From: Apoda limacodes
Lineage: Eukaryota > Arthropoda > Insecta > Lepidoptera > Limacodidae
Direction of reading: 5' to 3'
Length of the DNA stretch: 64,000 nucleotides
NCBI GenBank assembly: GCA_946406115.1
Contig: OX291544.1
Location: 5,766,001 to 5,830,000 of the forward strand
Shown piece by piece: positions 30,201-42,200 of the stretch (its first letter is position 1; every line of letters begins with the position of its first letter). A program made the position numbers and the translations under genes. The notes below the pieces were generated by a model, which was not told the origin of the DNA, searched no databases, and worked only from the letters and a program-made list of their open reading frames with translations.

Positions 30201-33200
30201 ATCGCAGATGGGTAAAACCATGTACCACGTACCTTTTGTGAGACGCAATATTCGGTAGAACATGGATGTTACGAGCTTAGTTAACTGTTCACAAGTTTAG
30301 ATAAATAAATATTTTTTTGGACGTTACACATCGTAATTTGGTCCCAAACTAAGCAAAGCCTACATTATGGAAACCGGGTAACGGATACGTATATCCTCTT
30401 TTTTTTGTATAATTTGTATCTAACATATTATACATTGAAAACACCTAGTCCCAAGTCAAACACAATGTTTGTCACATAAATGTTTATCTTGTGCGGAAAT
30501 CGAACCCACACCTCGCGATCCATCAGTCGGATCATTATCCACTGACCCACGGAGTCAACAAGTTATATCTGTATGTAAATTGCACAGAAATATCAGTAGT
30601 CAAAATAGCAAAACTATTGTCACTTACCATTTTACTAGAGAATCCTAAAAAAATGGGAGTTAATAAGTATAAAGCGACAATTCGAATAGCGTAGATAATC
30701 AAACGATTTGACGTTTCTTAGATATACCTACCTACTATTTATTATTATGTGTCGTATCAATATTTTATTGCTGTGATTATCTCACTGATGGAATATTGAT
30801 ACGACACGTCTAAAAAAATCGCCTAAGTTCGTGTCGCCTACGCATTAATTTGGGTTCAGTAGCATAAGAATATAATAAACTAGACTTTTTTTTAAATTAA
30901 ATTGTAGGCCAATATTGTTTTGTTAAAAACAAATTTTGTCATAAAAATATTTCTACAGCTATCTATAGGAAACATTTTTGAAGATCGAATCGACAACCCA
31001 CACAATGGGGCGACCGTAAAAAAATATACTACAGTTCTGTGTATAATGCTTTTTATCTTAATATATACTAAACTATGAAACATGTTAATTTGTATGTTTC
31101 TATGCAGGATGTAATCTAAGCAACTACTGAACTGATTCTACAAAATCTTTGACAAATAGAAACCTACACTACCTCTGAATTCTTTAGATTTTAATAAGTT
31201 TTTAGTCAGAAATATCAATGTTTGAAGAGGCCGATTATACTCATCTGTCTTCCGTATAATCCGGCGGAGCGTATGTATGTTATCCATGGTACTTAAACGT
31301 TTTCTGAAACCGGTTTGTTCGGGAGTTTGGAATTTTTTGGAAAGCTTAGAGACATGGCTTAGAAGCGAAATGGTTTTATTGTGTTTCATGATTAAACTGT
31401 ATAGCGGCCTGTAATTTTTCACCAAAACCGATGGAAAGATGAGGAATTATAAGGCGCTAGCTCTATATACGGACATGACGCAACTATATAAGGGTAAGTT
31501 TGCAGTTTAACTACGGAACCCTAAATATGTATAAAGGTTTTATAACAGCTTAAAACTAAGTAGATAAAGCATAGAATATCAGATATGCCATCATGTAAGT
31601 CGATATCAATCTGTCATAAGTTGTAATATGATAGCATATATTTTTTTATCTTAGAATATACTGTCGACAAATATAATTCCTGTTAATTGCTTTTGCTAAT
31701 ATAAGAAATGTAAAAGTCTGTTTTTTACCTAATTACGCTGCATGTGTACTACTAATTGAGTTGAAGTTTGAAACATATACCTACTAGGTACTTTGTTACC
31801 TTCACATCACGATCCTTATGTTCAACCGCTAAAGCTGAAATTCGAAACATATACTAGAGATATTTTAAAACGGATCTTTTAAAGTTTCTAGAGGCAACTA
31901 ATGAAACTGTTATAATTATTATAATAAAAAATTAATACAATATGTCTAACGGCCACTTAATTTTAACCGACCGCGACTGAGCATATGGATATGCATGCAC
32001 GTCGGAAGTAAGGCACAAACAAGAAATACTAAAATCATCGTATCCGTCTGTCCTAAGTAGGTAATCTGTCGATTGTGCATACTTATGGTAGGTGCTCGCA
32101 CTGGTTACCTATGCTTTTAGTTAGTCTACGATATTACCAGACATTTTGACCGGTTGTTACGGGACAATCTGATTTCCATGAGCGTATATACTCAAGCTGG
32201 TACGAATCTAGTTTTTTACAATCGTACCTTCACTTGTGGCCTAGACAGATAAAAAGAATCGTTGTGCACTTTCGAAATGTGCTCTGACTAGATTCGTAGG
32301 TCTAAATTAACGTAGGCTTTTCGACATGCGTTCCGTAATGCCCGCTTTTTACTCAAAAATCTTTCTTCGCCATTTGTTATCGGTTAGAGAACTAACTTCT
32401 TTGGCGAATTTCTTGGCACTTGCCCGGTTTTTATGAAATGCCTTGACGAACCGTTCAAATTTGTATTAGAGATTTATATCTAAGGAGTCAAAGAAAGCCA
32501 AATCATAATAATCTTGTGTCGGCGTTTTTGAAAATCAAAGCCTATATTGGATTTTAAATTAAATAAAAGCTAAGTTTACCTAATAAACTTGGAAGTGTAA
32601 CTTGAATTTAAGACTGATACATGACTAAAAACTTGACCGTAACTAAAATGGATATATCAGCATACGAAGTGTGTTCAAATGGAAAAAAACGTTTCCCTAA
32701 TTGAAACTGAAAATTTTTCCGACGGTAAATCTCAAATATGTTTTTTATTGTTTCTACAATCAGAAATTATATCCGTCAATAATCTATCAGCTTACGTTTA
32801 ATGATTTTGTAGTTTTTCTTGAGACGTCAATCGACCATTCAAATTATCTTAAGTAATGTAAAGTGTTATTTACTATATGGAATATTTTTAACGTTCACGC
32901 TCAATGGCTTAGTTAATTATTTGATATAATTGTGTGGCCGATTACGGGTATCTAAATTAAATGGTAATTTGAAGCAGAATTGTTTGCAAACAATTGCCTA
33001 TAACATTTTTGTGCTCTGTATTCTTCTAGAATTTTCTCCTACTTTGCTCTTTTATTCAAGTTTTAACAAACAAAAGCAATTCGGTTTGACTTACACATCG
33101 AGGGTCCCGTACATAGATGACAGGCATGGGTTTTGGAGCCGATTGTATAATTACTAAAAATGTTTACGCGTTTCATGCATACATTTTTCAACATACTTAA

Positions 33201-36200
33201 AAACACATGAGCAATTAAATATTTATGCAATGGTTTTGTTGGCTCTGATATGAAGCAGTTTAGTATAGAGATTAGGTTATATAAAAACGGTTCTTATAGT
33301 AAACAGCATCATACTACAGGTACCATCAAGTGGTAAAGTCGCAATTAATAGAGAGTCCTGAGCGAAGAAAATGTTCTTCCTTTTTTCTGTATACCTGTTC
33401 TTGGAGTTATAATTTATATAAATTATAATTATACTGGGTTCTGTATGGGTTTCCACATGCGCATAATGACGGAACGGTGTAAATTCATAATTATGGATTT
33501 TTTTGTGAAACGTCTAAACTTTTTTACTTATTTTTATAGCTAATGAATTATGTTATGAATATAATTAATAAAACTTGAATTATGAATAATAATAACTTTT
33601 TTATTACACTTTTTTCTATAATTGCGTAGTTAATAATTTTGTAATACCTTCAGTCAACAAAGTATCGGGAATGGATGATTTGTTTATGGTTCCAAATTCA
33701 AATTTTTGTTTTTTTTGTTGTTGTTAGATTGGCACAACTGTTTTCTATTTTGGCGCGGAGTTTGAGTTGCATCTGTTATTTATATTAAATACAGTGCTGT
33801 TTTTAGTTATATCATATCTAGTGTGTATTGCGAATTTCATAATGGACAAAAACATTGAACAAAGAGTTTGTCTTAAATTTTGCATCGCCAATGGAATTTC
33901 GTGTTCGGAGTCACTGAAAATGTTACAGAAGGCTTACGGTGATTCGACTTTATCAAAAACACGTGTTTATGAGTGGTACAAAGCGTTCAAAAGCGGTCGA
34001 GATGTGATGGAAGATTTGCCTCGCTCTGGTAGGCCATCAACGTCTGCAACTGAAGTTAACATCGCAAAAGTGAAGGAAATAGTGACTGAAAATCCTCATT
34101 CAACTTTGAGAGAGATAGCCGCCGAACTTTCTGTATCTCACGAGTCGATCCGTACTATTTTAACTAATCATTTGGGTATGAAACATGTTACCGCTCGGCT
34201 AGTCCCAAAAGACCTGAATTTTCTCCAAAAACTCAATCGCATGAGAGTCGCTGAGGACATGCTAGAACGAGTCAATTCCGACCCAACATTCATGAAACGC
34301 ATTGTTACTGGTGACGAGACGTGGGTTTACGAGTTTGACATGCAAACTAGTCAACAAGCTTCGGAGTGGCGCCTTCCAACTGAACCGAAACCGAAGAAAC
34401 CACGCCAAAGTCGATCAAAAGTCAAAGTCATGTTGACTGTTTTCTTTGACTATCGCGGTGTTGTGCACTCGGAATTCTTGCCGGAAGGTCAAACGGTAAA
34501 TAAAGAATATTATTTGAGCGTTATGCGGCATTTAAGAGAGCAAATTCGACGAAAAAGGCCAGATTTGTGGAATGAAAATTCTTGGATTTTGCACCACGAT
34601 AATGCGCCTTCGCACAAGGCCATCATTGTGAAAGAATTTTTGACCAAACACTCAACAAATACCATCGAGCAACCACCATATTCACCAGATATGGCTCCTG
34701 CCGACTTCTTTCTTTTTCCTAAACTCAAATTACCACTTCGTGGCACCCGTTTTCAATCGGTAGAAGACATAAAGGAGAATTCGCGCCGAGAACTGAATTC
34801 AATTCCGGAAACAGCGTTTAAAAAATGTTTTGATGATTGGATTATTCGTTGGCGTAAGTGTATCGTTTCTGAAGGAGCATACTTTGAAGGTGATAAAATA
34901 AATTTGGATGATTAACAAACAGTTTGTGTATTATTGATCTTTTCCCGGTACTTTCTTGACAGAGTAGTATATTCATCACTGACGGTAATGGCGAATCTTC
35001 GGACATCTATAATAGTCACGCGCCCAGGTCATGAGCAAAACAGATTTTTTTAATTTTCTAAGATTATTAAAATATTTAGCCGCAACTCTACCCCCTTTTT
35101 GTGCTCTTTGGTCATGATGTGCAGCAAAAATCGGAGCTCGACTAGGGGCTTGGTTCAACTACAGTTGTCTTAACTCCTTAACATTAAGCATTACACTTGT
35201 ACTTGTACAGTTTTATTTTTTAATTATTTTACATGAAATGTTTATGTGGGATTTTATTATTTTCGACAGGCGCCCTAGGTATCTCTTTTTTTAGCACTTA
35301 AGCTATTCCTTTTTTCATGGCCCCACTCTCAGTTGCTTCTCTTCGTTGGTTTGTTATAATATGTTATAAGCGGTAAATCAGGTTTTGGTTAAAAATACTT
35401 AGTTTTTAGCCGATTGTATTTAACTGTAGCTGACCGTTGTGTTTTGATACTACTATGTTTATAATCTATGTTTATAGATTACCCCTGAACCCCTTTCAGT
35501 CTAGTCACCCTTAAAAATGCTACATAAGCCTGCCGACAAGAGAAAAATCAATGAGAGCACTGTTCATGTTAGCTCTTACAATTTATATTAAAGTTTCCGA
35601 TTTCTTTCTGTTCCGTTCTTGAGGGGCCGTCTAATAAACGTAAGGATCTTTTAGCTATTTTTTGACCCTCACCCTCCTGTCTGGTGATCTTTGGTAAGCT
35701 TTAAGGCTAACCCCCTTAATATCTCGTATATTATTTTGTTGAAACAAATCTTTGATAATTTAATATTCTGATATAAGAAACAGAGAATGATTAGGTAGTA
35801 TAATGTGTGTAGGAACGATTTATGTTTTGAGGTAGAAATGTACAACTACAAAAATATCTATTTGAAAGTCATCAAAATATCTTACTTAAGTCACCTTTTA
35901 TGAAGCTACAGTTGAAACAGTATGTTTAAGTTTAATTTACTAGTTTTGGAGCATCATGTATATCGCGACGTATACCAAATGTTACGTGGTCAAAGCTGGG
36001 GGAATTAATTAGTGAGTATTTAATGTATTTAGGAAGCAGTGGTATTTAATGTATTTAGGAAGCAGTGATAAATTATCTGACATCTTCAGTGTTATGTTCG
36101 TCGTGAACACTCTCTTGACTTGTTGAGGTTTTCGTAGCCGGTCTGCGTAATTTTGTAGGAATTACGTAATTTACTCAGTATAAGTTACGTAATGGTCAAC

Positions 36201-39200
36201 TTTCTACTGAGCTGTCTTCGACGGTCAGTGGGTCAGCAACTCGGCATTGCACTTGTATCGCATATCCATACTAGATTGACTCGTTATGAAACTCGTTATG
36301 ACTTCATCGTTGTAAATTATACATCTTATTTTAGACGATATATGTGTCACATGTGTATGATTCAGCTGCTTAGAGTGTTAACACGTCAAGCGTCCCCATA
36401 CTAAGGAAATTATGCGCCCTTGCCGCGTACAAACGGACATACACCTAACTTTATTATGTTTATTCCTCTTTATTTATTTTTAGGTATGTTCCCTAATATA
36501 TACAGTATAAAAAAAAGTAATAAGAATAAGTTTATGATAAATATAATAAGTAATAATAAATTTATTAATAAAAAAAATACATAGTTTTTTATATATAGCA
36601 CATTACCAGGGGGTCAAAATGAACTTTATGCTACTGTTAATAAAATCCAAAATCCAACTCAAAATGGCGCAATATAAATGGCGGCCGGATCAAATTACCA
36701 AAACAATTTCTGATAAAAAAATATTAAACGCACAAAATATTGTCCACCCAAAAATACTAGAACGTAGGACAGGCCATTGGCTTCACTTCTGAATACTTAC
36801 AATTAGCCTGTCTGATAAAAGTCGTCCTGAAAAATTCCCCCGCGACACAAGTCGCTTAGGTCCCACTGTGGGACCTAGGACGCGTAACGGGAACCACGAC
36901 GATTAAATTAACATTGTATTATTACACCAAGAAAAAGCCAAAAGTTGTCGTATAAAGTACCAAAAAAAATAAGTAAAATAAAAAAAAAAATTAAGTATAT
37001 TAGTATGTCTAATAATAAAATTCACCAAAAACGCTTTTTTGGGACCTAACTGTATTTTATTTGTATTATGTTATATTGTTGTAATGTTGTGTTAGTTGGT
37101 TGCTGGACATGAGACAACATTACAGATTGAAACAGCGCGTTACCCCGTACCGAGGATATAAACCCACGTTCCTCGATTCGGCAGCTGTCACTGCGCCACT
37201 AGGTCGTCTAAGTCGGTACTGGTTATGTAGACACCGTTTAGTAATGATGGGAGTGCAGTTAGTTAGCATACATGATATATGGTGCTCCGAAGGTTAGGTA
37301 ACCGTCGTGGTTAGTACGTACAAGATAGTGAATTCAACAGTTTTTTAATTGTAGGTTAGAAGTGTGTGTTTAAGTTATTGTTTATTGGAAGGTTCTACTA
37401 TTAATTATTCTGTGGCTAAAAATTATTGACCACAGCTAGGATAGGATAAAAGATAATAATATAAGATATGAAAATTATTTTTGTAAATCAAATAAATTTG
37501 ACACATAATATAATAAAAAACCACATAATCTTTAACATTGTTTTTTACTTTGACGTACAGAAGTAACTCATCACATTATCATATTAATGACTTTGCTTTT
37601 AACTTTATTTATGTTTTGACATCACACAAAAACTACTGTACGGATTTTAATGTAATTATTACTATTTGATAGGTGAGATTGAGATATTTAAACCAGCCTT
37701 TATATGTCCCTACTACGGCCACTTCACACTACTTTATACGGCCTACCTACACCCTGGGAGAAAGTGGTTTGGGCCATAGACTATGACGCGGACACAGTCC
37801 GGTTTGAGGACTATGCAGATTTCCTCACGATGTTTGAGGCAAACACCGAAACCACTAGGCCACCACCGAACAAAAAAATCTTATGATACTCTAAATAAAT
37901 AATGTTTTTTTTTATTTAATAGGCGTGTTAACAAATACTTCCCTTATTTTAATTTAATCTGCCAGGCGAACGAAGTAACTCACAAAAGACTTTTTTCTAT
38001 GTTATTGCGACAGTTCTATTTTTTAATAAATTCGCGTTGCGTTACCCCTGCTAACTAGCGGCGCCAATTGATATTTTGTAAAGTAAATTTTAAAAATGTA
38101 CGTTTATGGAAATATGATACTAGTTATAAGCTATTTTTAGAATGTATTACTATGTTTCTAGGATTTCACTGCGAATTGTACATAGCACATCTGCTAAAAA
38201 CGGCCACTTCTAGCAGAAGTGCTATCTACAACTCACAGTTTTATCCTAGAAACAGTACCAAACGTTTTCAAAATCTTATAACTGGTTACATATTTCTGTA
38301 AAGGCATTTTTGAAATTTGCTTTGCACAAAGAAAAAAAAAAAAAATATCAATTGGCGGCGCTAGTGGACGTCAGGAACCCTCTTAGGATCCTTAAATCAG
38401 CGAAATTGATTCAATTGTGATGATTTAACGTATGTTTTAAGAGGCATTTAAATTTTTTTTTGCTCTTGACTGTATTTAGGATTAGTTTCTAAGATATCGA
38501 TTTTTGCACAACATCTAACATGGTAAAATATTAATGGACAATGATTGGATTTTTTGTGAATAATTTTTTCTATATTTTTAACTGGTTGAGACACCACGCG
38601 ATACTGCGTAACTCCCGCGAAAAAAACCAGCTCCCGTGGGAACTTTCGATGGGATGGATCGGTGTGTTATGCAAATTAAATTTAGTAGCAAAATATTTAT
38701 TTTATAGTTATAGGTATTAGGTGTAACCCAGTTTGTATGAAAAATTCTGATTCAAATTCACCTTAAATTGTTTATAATAAATAAAAAAAACATTTTTTTA
38801 ATATATTAAACTCTATACAAAATTTACTAAGAATCTCTTAAATGCGCTAGATGTCGTTTAGTATTTACAGAAAACACAGGGTATCAGTTACAGACAGACC
38901 ATTATGCTGATTATTTCGGGTTGACTACCAATAACACCAAAAATAGGCTTAGGTTAGAGGTTTGTGGTTGCCCCTTTGCTATCCGAAGATCGTCTAAGTG
39001 GTTGAATTCTACTGGTGTCAATCTAAATGCGCATTGTTAAGAAGACACTGCAAGTGACCAATGCAAGTGCCAAATCAACGTATAAACATACACGGTAATA
39101 AATGCAGGTACTATACTGCATCATATATGATACTTACTAAGGTTTTGGGGCACAAGCTTTGCGGAAACCCTAAAGGCTCCGACTTTAGGCAACCAAAATT

Positions 39201-42200
39201 AGTCGAGGGTTATGCTAGTTGAAAATCACCCGAAAGTATATTATTTTTACCTTATGGCAAAATATGTAATAAAATAAAGTCTTTTTTTTTTTCAGTTTCA
39301 TCGAAAACGATAAAGTGTCCGGTTTCTGGACATGGATGTTCGTATTGTCCAAACTGCCCGAGCTTGGCGACACGGTGTTCATCGTGTTACGCAAGAAGCC
39401 GCTTATCTTCCTCCACTGGTACCACCACATCACGGTGTTGCTCTACTCCTGGTTCTCCTTCACGGAATATACATCCTCAGCGAGATGGTTCGTCGTCATG
39501 AACTACTGCGTACACAGGTCAGTTATAACACAACTTACTTGGCGAATTATTTAACTAATTGCCAAAATTGTAAAAATACCTGAAAGGTAGGTACTTGTTT
39601 CACTACATGTTTCTAATAGTGGAAATTTCAACAATTTAACAAAAGGTAAGTTAATAAAAGCTTTTTCTTTTGACTAAGCAGTAACGTTATCATTAATCAC
39701 TACAAAACCGATCGACAAAGGGCGTATTTTTTGCTTAGAACCAAAACAGTGCAGAAATGTTATATTAAATCTCATGGTTGCACAGTTTTTCATTAATTCG
39801 CTGCTTTTTTTTATTTAGATATACATTTAGCACAAAGGTTTAATGTCTCAAATGGCGCGCATTTTGTATCATTGAAAAACTTTGATACTTCATATTTAGC
39901 AAAAAAAGTTCAAATAATTATTATTCTCAAATAAACCGAACAAATACCTACTACTAAAAGTTCCAATTAAAAGTGCAAATTTCACTTTAATAATTGTAAG
40001 TTTTAAATGTTTGAGGAGTAGATGACCTTTGTTTTCAATAACTTGAGTTTTAATTTTGAGTAGGTATATTTTATCACGGCAGGTATATTGGTAGTTGAAA
40101 GAAAAGTAGATTACGCACCTTGCTGAATTGGCAACACACTTAGCGCTCGATGCAACGATCTACTATTATTCTTGTCGATTTATCTTTTTATCATAATTTT
40201 TCACTGATTTGGGTTAGGTTTATAAACGAATAGCACTCCGCCGTGACGTTTTGTTTTATATAACTGAACTTTAAACTTTGCACAATAAAACATAGCATAG
40301 GTATAGCCATCAGGGATACTATAGCTTTTAAACTGATTACTATTTCTCGAATTCAGTCAGTTCTTATATTATACAAACTTACATTATCTTTTATACTAGC
40401 ATAAATCGTTATATTATCAATAAAAACAATCTATAAATTAAATCTTGTGTACATTTTTTTTTCTGAACTGTCTATGCAGTTGGCTGATGCAGCCATTACT
40501 GCTCCACCGAGCTTTTGGGGCAAGACTTACAAGGAGTCTCAGCTCATAAAAAAAATGTTGTATAAGTTATTGAAACTACAATCTAAAATCCTGTTCTGCA
40601 CAGCAGAAACAATAATCACAAATGGATCTATTGATTTTAATAAGTACCGCATCTCACTACTCACTTGAAACAAGTAAATACATACCTACTGATATTCATG
40701 ATATATTACGCCATTTTTAATTACTACTTCTAAATATTATGTGTAAAAGAAGTACTTACCTACGTCTAACTCCTTTAGCAAATTGTTAATGGCTTTTATT
40801 GGGGGGCACCGTCGGGGCACAGGTTTACCTTCACAAACTTAGAGCAAGCTTGATATAGGAGCAGTCAACCACGCAAGCTTAGTTGAGATTGGCTGACTTT
40901 ATATACGTCCTTTTGATTTTCTACAGATTATTTTTATATATTTCGGATCTTACAGCGAACAAAACATTTACCTTTTCTGTTCTGGACGTTTCGGTCAGGC
41001 TTTCAGCCATGGTCACAAAAGACTGAGTATCGAGGTGTTGTGCGTCGATGATTTCCAGTCAGGAGTGAAAAGCCGGGGTCGTAACCCTTTTCCCAGACCC
41101 ATATAATATAAAAATGTAATTTTCTACGGCACTAGGTTTTTTCGTCATTACTTTTTATACTCTATCAATTAGAAAAAAGGCGTAAACAGAATTAGGCGTA
41201 AATCCTTGTTTGCTCCTGGAAAATACAATTTTTCCACGTACTCACCTGTACCGCTCAAAAAGACGGCATAGGTCTGAGAGTTATTTTTTGTTATAGTAAC
41301 AGTCGTGTTAACGTAGGTAATTTATGGTGGATCATTTCACAGGGTAATTTTGGCCATGGGCCTATAGTAAAAAGTCACGGTACACTCACAGTATCTAAAA
41401 AGTCGATGTCACAGCACACAGCACAAACAGTACCTAAATAGCCTATAATTGACCTGTTATAAATGTCTTGGTTTTTTAGTATTAATCACTGGGTGCCATG
41501 CCATAATTTGAAACCATCAATTGAATTTTTAGTGTTTTTAATGGCTTTACGCATAATCCTTCTGTCATAATGGCGATTAGTGGAAAGGGGTTTAGGACAA
41601 GAAGTATAAAAATATATTGAAATTACTCTATTACACAATGTTTCCCTTCACCGAAATGTGAAACCGAGGAGAATAAACACAGTACTTGAGTACTTGAGAA
41701 TTTAGAAAGAGACTCATTGGTGAGTGCCAGGTCAGAACGCGAGGCAAACGCTGGAGATAACAAGGCTATTGCGAATAATGTTGTTTTAAGATCTGTACCA
41801 ATCCACTTTACTATACACGTATCGACTCATGCGAAATAAATATTCTTTGTATGGGTTAGTATGTGCGAGACGTGCCATCACAACCGGACCAGTACTTAAC
41901 AACCTAACGGCACTCTTCCCATATGACTTCTGTCCATTATCCAAGTATTTCATATCGCAGGCATGATGACGACAAAGGAACATTGCTATTGAAAATAACA
42001 TTTTTAATTAGTAAATACACTAATATGAAAAAAATAGATATTGAAAAAAAAATCGTTTTAGAGAAATTTATTTGAGACGTACTTAATAAAATGAATATAA
42101 ATGAAGCAGAGGCCGTGCTGTGTGGCGCATGCAATCTTCATTACTTATTACCTATTAGCGCTTAGGATAGGTATCGATACGATCATTAGGTCATTACTCA

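Larger units (their letters stand above)
21176..33644. other. Elovl6 intron 2, proximal part
   Basis: Besides the listed transposons and repeats there is no supported gene. Unassigned stretches over 300 bp include 21180-22230, 22560-23360, 25730-26660, 27880-29700 and 31450-33640. A 12-bp hairpin (TAATGAACTAGA and its complement) lies near 23836-23863. Confidence 0.5.
34970..39295. other. Elovl6 intron 2, distal part
   Basis: Holds the 26-bp duplication, the SINE-like fragment, the 37600-37900 block and the 312-bp foldback. The remainder is AT-rich with no supported gene. 36480-36600 is an A/T-only low-complexity stretch. Confidence 0.5.

Noticed and set aside
30027..30215. 62-codon + strand frame at the end of MITE copy C
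   Set aside because: Starts inside the MITE and runs past its end; no homology, and copies A and B do not preserve the frame.
30480..30560. Possible tRNA gene
   Set aside because: A and B box words are present but acceptor and anticodon stems do not pair; better explained as a tRNA-derived SINE.
33410..33432. AT-only palindrome (ATAATTTATATAAATTAT)
   Set aside because: Low-complexity A/T palindromes arise often by chance in this sequence.
33767..33841. Upstream extension of the mariner frame (25 hydrophobic codons)
   Set aside because: Known mariner transposases begin at MDKN/MEN-type sequence; the extension looks like translated 5' noncoding DNA.
38068..38301. 77-codon open frame
   Set aside because: Lies entirely within the 312-bp palindrome and has no homology.
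39215..39433. Minus-strand open frame opposite elongase exon 3
   Set aside because: Shadow of the real exon on the other strand.
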